Below are positions 25,482 through 37,200 of a stretch of DNA of 64,000 nt, piece after piece. Source of the DNA: Talpa occidentalis (taxonomy: Eukaryota > Chordata > Mammalia > Eulipotyphla > Talpidae). Under the pieces are notes generated by a model, which was given only the letters and a program-made list of their open reading frames with translations, did no database searches and was not told the DNA's origin. Position 1 is the stretch's first letter. Each line of letters opens with the position of its first letter. The stretch spans positions 87,181,106 through 87,245,105 of the forward strand of contig NW_023601433.1 of assembly GCF_014898055.3 (NCBI RefSeq). Direction: 5' to 3'. Position numbers and translations under genes: made by a program.

Positions 25482-25748
25482 GGGCCTCCCCGGTGGCGCA
25501 GGGGTTGAGCGCTGGGTTGCGAAGCTGCCCGCAGCCTCTGCAGAGCTGGTTCGATCCCCGGCTGCCGGTGAGGGTCCCGCATGGTGCACAGACCTCTCCT
25601 GCCGCCCGCTGCTCCCCTCAGCAGTGTCCTTCGGTCCCTCTGCCTGCTCTGCTCCCCGCTCTGGCTCTGGTGAATTCTCTCACCCTCCTGCGCTTCTGAC
25701 TGTACCCAGTGCTTGTATAAATAAATAAATAAATCTTTAAAAAAAAAA
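25482..25748 (+). mobile_element. SINE type B, full length
   Basis: Duplication aaatcaatg on both sides. Tail 'gcttgtataaataaataaat'. Confidence 0.88.
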
Positions 25749-27110
25749 TAAAATCAATGGACATGTTTAAGATGTTCAATTTAATGAGTGTAGGGACTTG
25801 GTGCCTTCTTGGTAAGGGTAACCCCGTGCCTTGCATTGTGCCTGGTGCATAGTAGGAAGACAAGAAAGTTTTGTGGAATTAATTCACCTGGACTCTGCCC
25901 CCAACAGAGCAGGTCTGGGACGCCTTGGGCGGGTATGAACACAGAGTTGGAATCAAACATGCTCAGGCACCCCATCTTTCCCTGATGTCAGGCAGAAGGG
26001 CTCTCTTGGGAGATGTCCACACTCGCGGGGGGAAACGATTATGCCAGGTGGCTTCACACTCCCCAAGTTGCCAGGGGACAACGAAGGATGGTGAAAGGAC
26101 TGTGGCGGTAAAGAAGAGGAGAGCCGGGCCAAGTGTCTCACAGGCAGGGAGTTTATTGCGCTCCTGGGCGAGGCTCGCGGAAGGGGGTGGGCGGGGGTGC
26201 TCAGAGAAGTCACGCAGTTGGGGGACGAGGACCAGCTCTTACTCGGCAGGTCCGGCCTCGGAGGGCGGTGGCGCATGCGGAGCCGAGGTTGCTTTTCCGT
26301 CAGAACTGGAGGTTCTTCACAGCTGCTCACCGGGGCCCGCGCACGCGGGCGGAGCCGGCTCCGGGGCGCAGGTGGCAGCCGGTCCCGGCTCCCGCCCGCC
26401 CCCTCCGGCCCGACGCCACCTCACAGAGGGAGCTGTGGGGTCCGGCGGGCAGGGGCAGGGAGGCGAGGTGCAGGACGGAGCTAAAGGCAGAGCAGCCCCG
26501 GCCCCGCGGCAAAGCCCTTTCCGCCGCGGTGCGCCTCGGCCTCCCCGCGCCGCCCCGCGGGCTCAGTCCCGCCGCGCGCCGGGGACGCCGCGGGCCGCGC
26601 GGGCCAGGACTCTCCGGAGACGCCGGCAGGTGGCGGCAAAGCGCACACGCGCCGCGGGCGGCCGGGAACGCCCGGCCGGGCGCTGAACTCCAGTTGGGAG
26701 CGCGGGGAGCGGGGAAGACGCGGCCGCGGGGGCCCCGCCGTGCGGGCGGCGAGTCTGTGCGCTGCGAGGACTTTCCACGGCGCCGCTGGGCCTTTTCAAG
26801 AAAACCCGAGCGCGGGCAGGGCCGGGGCCGCAGCGACAGCAGGCGCCCTCCCAGCCGCGGCCGCCGCGCGGGCTGACGCGTCCCGCAGGCTGGCGGGTGA
26901 CAGGCCTCAGGACGCGCCTCAGCGGGCGGCGGCGGCCCCGGCCCCGGCCCCGGCCTCGGCGCGCGTCCCCGCGTTCCGACGCGCCTCCCTCCGGCGCGCC
27001 CCGCCCGCGCCGCGCTTTCCCACGGGCAGCGAGCTCCGCCTCCCGGCCGCTGGGCCCGCCCCGCCCCACCGCGCGTGCGCCCCGCGTCGCCCCGCCCCCG
27101 CCGCCAGGCT

Positions 27111-27167
27111 TCTCGCGACAGCCGCCCTGCGCAGCTGACTCTCGCGATAAAGGCCCGTTGTCTCGCG
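27111..27167. promoter_or_regulatory. Three TCTCGCG motifs just upstream of DENR exon 1
   Basis: TCTCGCG occurs at 27111-27117, 27140-27146 and 27161-27167. It is the core of the TCTCGCGAGA element (reported binders BANP and ZBTB33) typical of TATA-less housekeeping promoters. The position, 60-110 bases before the inferred exon 1, fits that role. Confidence 0.6.
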
Positions 27168-27199
27168 GGACCGCGGCTGGCAGACGCGCTCTCGGGCGG

Positions 27200-27286
27200 C
27201 CCTGGCCGGGGAAGAGGAGTCGCATGTGTCGCTTCTGCTGGCGGTAGTGGCGGGAGCGGCGGCGGCGGGGCTGTGCGACCGCTCGG
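27200..27286 (+). other. DENR: DENR exon 1 (5' untranslated), start approximate
   Basis: A donor 'cgg|gtaaag' at 27287 in the CpG island fits a non-coding first exon spliced to the acceptor at 28103. The 5' end is inferred, not seen. The exon contains an ATG at 27224 that opens a 7-codon ORF ending in TAG at 27245-27247. No initiator or TATA element fixes the transcription start. Confidence 0.6.
27224..27247 (+). CDS. Short upstream ORF in the DENR leader (7 codons)
   Basis: ATG at 27224 opens MCRFCWR and stops at TAG 27245-27247, wholly inside the inferred exon 1. The context is cgcATGt, weak at +4. If the transcript starts upstream of 27224, ribosomes would meet it before the DENR start. 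Whether it is transcribed or translated is inference. Confidence 0.35.
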   Translation: MCRFCWR

Positions 27287-28103
27287 GTAAAGATCCCCTT
27301 GGCTCTGCCGCTTTCGACAGCTCGTGGATGAGCGTGGAGGAAGCCGCGACGCTGCCCGCCGCGAGGGGGCCGGGCCGGGCGTCTCCACACCCCCGCCCAC
27401 ATGGGCCCCCGGGCGTCCCCGGCGCTGCCCCCTCGCCTCGGCCGGCCCTCCGCCCGCCCGGCCCCTCGGCGCCCGGCCGCCGCCGCCTCGGGGTCTTCCG
27501 TTTCCTCTCCCAGGCTCTGGTCTCCCCGCCCCAGCCCCTCCCCCGACTCGGGTGACCCTCCCTCGGCCTTCAGCTGCTCCCACGCCCAGCGCCCGGGCCC
27601 CCCGCGGAGCCACCCCTTCCTCGGGGGCTTTCCAGAGCCTTCTCGTCCGCTGGCTTTGTAGCCTGGCTCTCTGGCTGCAGTTTGCATCCTTTCCAGATCT
27701 CCCTGGACCTTATGCCCGGTGTCAAGCGGCCGGCCTCCTTCCCCGTCCTTTCCCCCAATGCTTCCTCTTTCACCGGTGCCCCCCACCCACGGCACCCCCC
27801 ACCCCGGCCCCCAGTCATCGTGATCCATTTGCTGCCAGTCTCGCTGTCACTGGCTTGCGTGTAGCCCAGTGCACCTGGCAAATTATGCTCGTATTTTTAT
27901 AATGATACTCTAAATATGTAGTGTATGGTACATGTTATGTATTTTTTAATGCAGTTGACATCCTGTAGTAACAGAACATTGAAACATGTTTGGTCTCGGG
28001 GGCGGGGGGAATTTCTAGTGGGAGGGAGTAAGACTTCACCTGAACTGCTGTTCTGGGGTCTGGGGCCAAAATAGTGAAGATGTATTCGTTTCCTTGCTTA
28101 CAG

Positions 28104-28218
28104 GTTTGTGAGATGGCTGCTGACATATCTGAATCCGGTGGGCATGATTGCAAAGGAGACTTGAGGAGCAATATCAAATTAGATGCGGATTACCCACTTC
28201 GAGTCCTTTACTGTGGAG
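28104..28218 (+). CDS. DENR: DENR exon 2 (start codon at 28113; residues 1-35 plus one base)
   Basis: Acceptor 'ttgcttacag' precedes 9 untranslated bases and the start codon. The exon ends ...tgt gga g and is followed by 'gcaagt', a textbook GC donor (AG|GCAAGT). The next GT downstream would put exon 3 out of frame, so the GC site is the one that preserves the DENR protein. It encodes C34 of the zinc site. Confidence 0.93.
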
Positions 28219-31200
28219 GCAAGTGTTGGATGGCAGAATATGGCATTTACTCAGTGTATTGCCGGGTGTGGGGGCAGCTGAGTGCCAAGATAATTTCACA
28301 TTTGGTCCTGTTAATTTTTCATCTGTTTTTGTTCATTTAGTGAGTCCTCAAATGGGAGGGGCAGAAACTGGTGAGGAGGGAGCCAGGTTAGTAGATTGCA
28401 CTTGTGTCTTGCGCTGTAACCTGGAGTTTACACTCTAGTTGGAGCAGAGACATTCAGATAAATTATTTCAGCCTGACGTTACTTGCTTATTTATTAAATG
28501 AGGGCTGATTGGATGATGTTGAATCTTAGGGAATGGCAAGGACTGAGTGAAAAAGTGAGGAAGGGCATTCCCAGATGAAGTGAACAACTTTGCAAGAGTT
28601 AATGAGCTTGAGCGTGTCTAGAGAAGTGAACAGCTTTGTAGCAGTAGCGCACACAGCATAGGATCCTGGTGTCAGTAAGGAGTGGGAATTGAGGTTGGAG
28701 TGGGGGTAGTAGGACATTTGGAAAAGTTTCCTATTTGGATGTATTGAGGTTGAGTCGGGATGTCTGTCCCATAACCCCCTCCCCCGCCCCGTGTTTTTCC
28801 TTTTCAGTATAAAGGTATTTATGAATTGAAACTGCCCTAATTCTATTAGCATCTTGGAAATTTTCAGAGAAAATTGAAGATACTTGGCAATAAAAGGGCA
28901 AGTAAATCTCAATTTCTTTTAGTAAATATTTTTGAGCACTTACTATGTGTCTGGCAGTGTTTCAGGTGAGTAGGGAATAAGTCAGGAAAGGCCCTTGTAC
29001 TCGTGGACTTTAGATTTGGGGAGTATAGTAGAGACCTCATGTGGAATTTAAGTGATAGAGAAGAAGTGATGTCGCTGACTTTGAAAAACTTCACAAACTT
29101 TCCATTTATTGAATATCTTTGATAAATGTGCAATACCTCGGTAAGAGAGTAGGATTGATTGAGTTTCTTTTATACTGGTCTTACTTGGTTATATTCTTTA
29201 CCTTTGGAGTCGTGGGTCATGGTTTGCATCTTGACTGCAGTATTTGTCAGTTGTGTGACCTTGGGCAAGTTGGTTAATTTTTCTAAGGATTAGAGTTCTG
29301 TTTCTGAGGTCTGTAAAATTAGATGACAATTCTATCTAGCATCAGATGATTTGTGTAAAGCAACTAACACAATAACCTAGTTCAGTGGAATGTCAACTGT
29401 TGTTAAAAAATACAATAGTCAAGTGTAGTTTGTTCAGTCTTGTTTGCTAGTTGAGTTACTGTTCTTTGATCCTACTACTTTGCATCTAAGACTCCATATT
29501 TTGTAATCAGTACCATTATTGTAGGTTCTACTAGGAAAGGCAACATACCAGTCAGATTGACATAATTAAAGATAAATCCTTAGAATTAAAGATAATTAAA
29601 GATAAATCCTTAGAAAAATGGAATTAAAAAGCATTGGAATTGGGCCTCCCTGGTGGCGCAGGCAGTTGAGCCCAGCGCTGTGAAGCTGTCCACAGCCTCT
29701 GCAGTGCCGGTTCAGTCCCTGCCGGCCTCAGAGCAACCCACATGGCGAGCAGACCTCTCCTGTCTCGCCCACTGCTCCCCTATGCAGTGTATTTCATCAG
29801 TCTGCTTGTTCTGTCTCTGGTGAATCCTCTCACCCTCCCGCGCATCTGGTCTATACCCCAATTCTTGTATAAATAAAAAAATCTTAAAAAAAAAAAAAGG
29901 CCCTGGAATTGATGAAATACAGTAGGATTCTTTTTTCTCAGGAGCTTATGGTCTAGTTGTAGCTGGGCAATTGCTTAATTGGTAAGAATTTAGGGAATAA
30001 ATTAGGGAATAGCATTCAATTAAATGCTAAATTGAATGGTACTGATAAAATTTGAAATAGGAGTTCAGAGAAGGAAGGGATCTTTGTTCAGAGGGGAATG
30101 GGAAGTTTCCAAGAAAGTGAGAAGCCTTAGGTAATAGGTAAATTTCCAGGAAAAGGTGATGGAATTCACAAGAGCAGTATAATGGCAAGATTTAACACGG
30201 TACCTGCAGGAGAAAAGAAAGGGCTGCTTGGAGCAGAATGCTGGTTGAAGTATAGTAAGAAACAAGGGCAGGTGGGCTGTAGTTATTCCTGGGGTGACAT
30301 TTTTGCCTTCAGGATTAAGACTTCAGGCTCTGGAGTATCTGAGTTTGAATCCTGGATCAGCCACTGTGATCTTGATCAGTTCCCTCATCCATAAAGCGGT
30401 AACAGTAGAGCCTACTCAGAGGGCTGTTGAGAAGAATAAATCATACACAGAAATTGTATAACTTAATGTTTGGTACTTGGTAAATTCTCACTAATAGTAA
30501 TAATTAGAAATAATAATAAAAGAACAGTTACTGAAAGTTAAACATGAAGTCTAGAGTTGCTATAGTTCCCGTCATCTCTAGGGAATGATTAGTTTTTTGA
30601 GCGGGAAAACAACAGCGCGACTAGAGAAGAAGGTGCTGTTACTCGGACGAGGGAGAAGTGAAGAGGCCAGTCTGAGCAGTCTGGGTTTGAGATGAATGAG
30701 GCAAATGGCTGCTTGCTAAGCGTGGAGGCCGTGGAAATTAAAATAAGATTAATCAGAGAACACAAATATTTAATAATAAAAAAGGGGAAAGATTCAGAAA
30801 TTAATTCCATATTTCTAAACTGAGGGAGTTGGGGGGAAGAAGAAGAACACCATTTGAAGTAAAGCAGCTGAGAAGAATTGGATTTAGAGGTGGACAGTTT
30901 TTCCAATACAAGGAATTTGAGTTTCTCCAAATGGAAGAATGCAAGAATGCTGGAACAGACAGCAGAGAGATGTGGGAAATGTAAATCCTGCACTGTAGCC
31001 ACAGACGTAATGGTTTGAAGGTAGAAAGAATATGAACTTTTGAGGGGGGGTAAGAGATGAGGGAGAGAAAAGTGGACACAGTAGCCAGAGGATCTTTGGG
31101 GTGCACTTGGAGTGAGGTAAACTAGACGATTTCATAATTGCTGAGAAATTAGAAAACTTGGTGAGAATGTCAGCCTGTGGGAATCCTGGGTCATTTTTCT

Positions 31201-34200
31201 GTAATTATGAAGTGTAACTAAGGATATAAGGAAACTAGTACATGCATTTTAACAAAGACTGTAAAGAGATACGTAGTGTAGCGGATGTAGGAGGTCCCAG
31301 ACTAAGCGCCACGGAAGGATGTAGAGTGCAAGGATGTAGAGTGCAGCGGCTCTCCTCTCCTCTGTGTGTAACAGCAGAGGGTGTCGGTGAGCGCTGAGAG
31401 CAGGGTGCAGGTGAAGCTGGGAGGGGAGGCTTAGAGGAGAAGAGCCATTCCTTCCCACTGTGGGGAAACACAAGGCTCCATAGAGGCAGCCACGGTAGAG
31501 CCAGGCCTGGAGCAGAGGGGCTATGGCAGGGGGGGCGGCGGGGGGAGTGGCCCTGCAGGCAGAGGCGCACAGCGAGATGGAAAATGAAGGAAGCTGCAGG
31601 TGTTCATGTCCGGGTGTAATGTGGGATGCACAGAAGGACTAGCAGGGAATGGGGTGGAAATATGGCTTGGGGCCAGGTGCTGGGGACTGCGTGCGTAGGT
31701 AATGGTAATGTGCGCCACCGTGAAGGCTTCTGAGCAGAGAAGTCACAGGAAGATGAATCTGGCAGCAAGATAAAATTGGAGGGAGGCAACTTTACTGTCC
31801 AAGTTGTAAGACTCCAGAGCGAATGAATGAGGGTTTAAATGAAGGTGGCATAAATTAGAAGGGAAGATTGGGAAAGAGATGATTATGGTAAAATCAACAG
31901 GATAAAGCAGTTAATCAGGTTTGAGTACAAGGGAGAGGAAGCAAATACATTTATTGAACTGTACCGAATAATGTCTAGCCGACATTTAGTATTCTTGGGA
32001 TGCTGAGAGAAGAGGGAAAACCCTCAAGTGGTGAGCAGAGAGAAACAGGAGAGAGTGATGTGGGCACCTTGCTGATCGCACCTCCTCGACTCCCCTTCGT
32101 GGAGAGAAAGACGCACATCTCGAGCAGGCTGGCTTTGCGCTCTGCTGGCCTAAGAGGGTTTGAGAGAGCAACTTGAGTCATTGTGCCTTAAGTATCTGCT
32201 CTGTGCCAGGCATTGTGCTCCATCTAAAGTGAGTAAGACTCATTATCTTTGACAGGCTTGACTACAAAGACATTTTAACAGATGAGTAATGTACTAGGTG
32301 TGCACTAGAGAGGTGATCAAACTGCTTTGGGAATAGAGAAAGAACCGGCCAGTTCTGCTTGGGAGAACTAAAAAAAGGAAGTTAAAGCTTGTTGAAATTT
32401 TTATGTTTGCCTGTATTATTTTATTTAATCCTCACAGCATCTCAAATATTATTACCTTGAAGTTTCTGGGTTATGAAGTAGGATTTAAGCAAACTTTCAT
32501 GACATCATTTTCGAGGAACCTTCAGAAAGGCTTGAAGGATAAGCAGAGACGATGGCGTGAATGGAAGTCACTGCGGCTGGCGTGCTGGGGGCAGCAGCTG
32601 AGTCCAGAGAATTACAATGAGCTGTTTGTAACGTTCTTATCACTGTTGAGATTAATAACTGGAAGGGAGGAGGTGCCTGCAGTGGGTTGAGACCAGCAGC
32701 AGAGCTCAAGTGGGAGACTTTGAAGTACACATTACTGGGCCTTAATGACACTGGAATTATAGAATAGAAGCTGGTTCGTAGGTATTCGGAGGAAAAATGA
32801 ATAGGATTTAGATGATGGAGACTGTGAGTCTCTAGTCAGGGAGTCTAGCATTTAAGAAGGAGTTTCATTGTTAGGTATTCTATCTATTGTTTCTCCTCTT
32901 ATTCCTTAGCCCTTAGTTAGATTGAAAATGATAGTTGGGGGCCTCCCTGGTGGCCTAAGGGTTAAGCCTCAGTGCTGTCAAGTCAAGGGCCTGAGTTTAT
33001 TCCCCGGCCTCGAAGTTAGCCCTTTCCTGCCACTGCTCCACCTAGCAGTGTATTTAAGTAGATCCGCTTCGTCTGCTCCCCATCTGTCTCTGGTGAAAAC
33101 AAACACACACACAACACCCCCCCCCACCTCTGGCCTACACCCCAGTTCTTCATCTCTTTTTTTTTTTTTTTTTTAAGATTTATTTATAAGGTCTCCCTGG
33201 TGGCGCAAGTGGTTAAGCACAGTAGTTTGAAGCTTTCCGCAGCCTCTGCAGCGCAGGTTCGATTCCCTGCCAGCCAGGGAGCAACCCACATGGTGCAGCA
33301 GACTTCTCCTGGCTTGCCCACTGCTCCTCTCAGCAGTGTTTTCGGTCGTCTGCCTGTTCTGCTCCCCAATCTGTCACTGGTGATTCTCTCACCCTCCTGT
33401 GCCTCTGGCTTGTACCCCAGTTCTAGCAGGGAATCAACCCGCGCTGCAGAGGCTGTGGACAGCTTCACAGTGCTGTGCTCAGCCCGCTGCACCACCAGTG
33501 GAGGCCCTATACCCCAGTTCTTCTATGCACAAATAAGTAAATCCTAAAAAAAGAAAAGACAATGATGGTTGATCCTTATTTACCGTTTTCATCCCTTTCT
33601 GTCTTGAATTACGCTCAGAAATTTCTAGGCGATGCACCTGGCAAATGCCAGTCAGGTTGTACTGAAAATGGGGAACAAAAACACACAATTCCCTTGTCAC
33701 GGAATTTCACATAATCACCATGGTATAAAATTATAATAACATAAAGAAAAGACACAAGATGCTCTGAGAGAATATGATAGTGGGATTTGACTTAGTCTTG
33801 TGAGTCAGGGTTGCCTTTCTTGAGGAACTGGTGATTGAGCAAGATCCCTAGGATGAATTGGAGTTTCACCATTTGAACTTGGAAGAATGTTTTGGACATA
33901 GAAAGCAGCACATGCAGAGTCCCTGTGGCCAGAGGGAGTATATATCTTGTTTGAAGAACTGAAGGCAGGGCAGGGTGGTGGTAATGTTCACAGCAAAGAG
34001 GAATATGGTGTGAAATGAAGCTGAAGAATTGCAGGGGCCAAACCAGCAGAGCCTGATCAGGCCATAAACCTAAAGACTTTTAATGTGTGAGTTGACAAGA
34101 TCAGTTTTGCATTTTGAAAGATGATAAATGCATTGTGCTTTAGGGGGAGACCGGTTTGGAAGCTAGTGTAGCTGTTCAGGGAGACAGTTGGGTGGTAGCA

Positions 34201-37200
34201 GTAAGATTAGGGATGGGGGAAAGATAAGATTACGGGGCCTCATGGTGGCTTGACTGTAAGGGACGAAGGGAGAAGGGAAGCTCAGAGATGACTTTTCCTG
34301 TTTTTGGACTTGAGTGGTAAGATTGTGATGAAGCGTATACACTCGTTTTCTTTGATGTGTAAAAAAGAGCAAAAGTACATGTAGGCCGGTGTTGCCTAAG
34401 AATACAAAGGAAATCTGAAAAGAGGATGCCCCCAAATTCAGGTGTCTCAGGGGTCCAATGTGGAAGGAAGTCTGCTTGCGTGACAGCAGAAGGGACCCTG
34501 CTGATTGCTGTGGGGGCTACAGGTGCCCACACAGAGAGGGTGACCTCCGTGAGTGAGGGTTAGAAGCAAGGAAGGGTATGTGTTCATACAGGGTGACAAA
34601 CCAAGAAGGGGGTGAAGAGATGCCCCCCATATTTTTCTTGAGGCTTTGCCTTTCAAAATATCTCTTATGTTTTAGGCCTAATGTATGTAAAATACATACA
34701 TTCTGGTTAGTGATTTTGGTGACTGTTGCCCGTGAAATTTATAATGGAAAATGCTAATATTTTTTCAGGTAATCATTTGAGAGTGGCTGCTTAGTCTCAG
34801 CTACAAAAAGGCAATTTTGATTTCATAGAACTCAAGAAATGATGACCCAACCCAAAACAAATCCTCAAAATTAGTTTGGTCTAAAAAAGTTACTGGTAGG
34901 ACCTCCCATGGTGGCGCAGGCGGTTGAGCGCCGTGCTGTGAAGCTGTCCTTAGTCTCTGCAGCGCCGGCAGCAGACCTCTCCTGTCTTGCCCACTGCTCC
35001 CCTCACCAGTGTATTTCGTCAGTCTGCCTGTTCTGTACCCTGCTCTGTCTCTGGTGAATCCTCTCACCCTCCTGTGCATCTGGCCTGTACCACAGTTCTT
35101 GTATAAATAAATAAATAAATCCTTTTTTTAAAAAAAAGTTACTGGTAAATATAGGTCAAGAAAACCATTAATTTAACATATCTATATATATATTTAGGAA
35201 CTTGATTGTAATTTCATGAGCTATAATTAATAACTTATGGTGCTGATTTTGGCTGCCTTCCTAATTAAGCCGTGTGGCGTAAGAGCTATTTCTCTTCATT
35301 CACTGTTCTTGAGAGCTCGGAAGCAGTGTTTGTGTTTGAGCTCATTTAGAATGCTCAGTACTCAGTATTTCTGAGTTCATAAGCTGTCTTTTTACAATTA
35401 AACAATGAAGTACTTGTTTAGTGGGTGCAGAAAATAAGTTTGGGATAAGAAAGATCTGGAGATAGATAGTGAATATACTTAATGCCACTGATTAGAATTA
35501 AAAATATTTAAAATGGTAAAGTTTATGTTTATTTTATGACAATAAAAGAATTACATTGTGGAAATACATAAAATAGAAACTTACCACCAAGCAAAAGCCT
35601 GTTTTCCTACTTTTATAGTTTAGGGCAAGAGGACAAGGGGGCTGTTTCCAGCCATCAGATGTCATTTCATCTCCTCATGCAGTACGTGTGAGTGTGGATG
35701 CCTGTCTGCATGTGTATTAAGCAATCTTTGGGGTTCTAGCAGCTAACATTAGTGAAATACAGGTTAATTTTTAGGTTAAAAAAAAAAAAAAAAGACTAAA
35801 AGCATCTAATACAGGGCCTCCGCTGGTGGCACGGTGGTTGAGCGCTGGGCTGCGAAGCTGCCCGCAGCCTCTGCAGCACTGGTTCCATCCCCGGCCGCCA
35901 GACGAGGGTCCCACATGGCGCGCAGACCCCTCCTGCCGCCCGCTGCTCCCCTCAGCAGTGTATTTTGTCACTCTGCCTGTTCTGTTCCTGCTCTGGCTCT
36001 GGTGAATTCTCTCACCCTCTCTCACTTCTGGCTGTACCCAGTGCTTGTATAAATAAATAAATAAATAAATCTTTAAAAAAAAAAATCTAATACACTGCCA
36101 TTTGTGTGCAAAGAGGATTGGAGAACATGTGCCTGTATACGTGTAGATTATCTCTGGGCGTGCAAGATTTCACTGATAGTTTTTACTATAAGCCTTTATA
36201 GTCTCTGCTTGCTTTCTTTATGAAACTACTAATGAGTAGTGAGTGGAACAACTTTCAGTCAAATGTACCATATTCTATTGACTCTGAGAAGACATGACTT
36301 GTGTTTTGTGTCAACAAGAAAGAATGTGATGGTGCCTTAAGGGGGGACACCTCACCCTTCATAAGCTGGGTCCAGGAATCCAAGTGGATACTTTGTTAAT
36401 GTGTTTTTTTTTTTAAATCATGTTAGAATTGATGGAATGTGATGTTACAAGAATATAAGTGTTATATTTCCTTCATTTTTAAATGAGGATATTTAGATAA
36501 ACAGAATAATTTAAAAAATACTACAGCGAACATCTGTATATCATTCCATTGAACAATGAATAATTTGGGGATTTTTTGGATGTAGTTTCAGATTTACAAA
36601 AAGGCTGCAAGGGTATAGTATCAAAAATTCTTGAATACCTTTTATCCAGATTCCCCAGGTGTTAAGATTTTTCTGCACTTTCGTTCTTTTTCTCTCAGCA
36701 CTGCAGTGATACTATTATCTACTCTGCAGCCCATTGAGATTTTCCTCAGTTATCCCAGTAGCATCCTTTATGGCAAAAGAAATCCAGGATCACGTGTTGC
36801 ATTCAGCTGACAGGCCTCTTTCCTCTCCTTGGAACAGTTCCTGAGTCTTTATTTTAAGCCATTAATATTTTGAACAGTATAAGCCAGTTATTTGTAGACT
36901 GTCCCTCCCATTGGGTTTGTCTGATACTTTCCTATTAGGTTTATTTTATGAACTTTTGGGCCCAACCTCACAGAAGAGGTATTCTTTCTTTTAGTGCTTT
37001 GTACCTGCAGTAATTTAGTTCTGTTTCTGGCAACGGAACTTGGATCATTTGGGTCAGAGATGTCTGCCAGGTTTCTCCACTGTAAAGTTACTCTGTAATT
37101 GAAAAACATGTCGTGGTATCCCTTTAGGCCTTCCATTTTAATGGTGCTTGTCTAATCAATTATTGCCATAGATGGCAAATGGTGACTTTGTAATTCCATC

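Larger units (their letters stand above)
9341..26129. other. Intergenic region between HCAR1 and DENR
   Basis: No gene recognised. The first 600 bases above HCAR1 (to about 9950) are GC-rich and probably hold its promoter and leader. Unassigned stretches are 11831-15060 apart from L2-like pieces, 18990-19730, 20740-21940, 22212-23468 and 23981-25480. The rest is SINE, L1, MaLR and LTR sequence listed separately. Confidence 0.6.
26130..27640. promoter_or_regulatory. CpG island and promoter of DENR
   Basis: About 1.5 kb of very GC-rich, CpG-dense sequence over DENR exon 1. NRF1-like palindromes sit at 26271-26280 (gcgcatgcgg) and 27071-27080 (gcgcgtgcgc), with several GC boxes. Several long open frames run through it on both strands, but none looks like a protein. 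Boundaries were judged by eye. Confidence 0.85.

Noticed and set aside
26133..27902. Several open frames of 190-430 codons on both strands in the DENR CpG island
   Set aside because: Composition is Arg/Pro/Ala/Gly-rich with overlapping frames on both strands and no domain. High GC removes stop codons.
28074..28340. Read-through of DENR exon 2 as an 88-residue protein
   Set aside because: Residues after VLYCG do not match DENR and come from intron 2.
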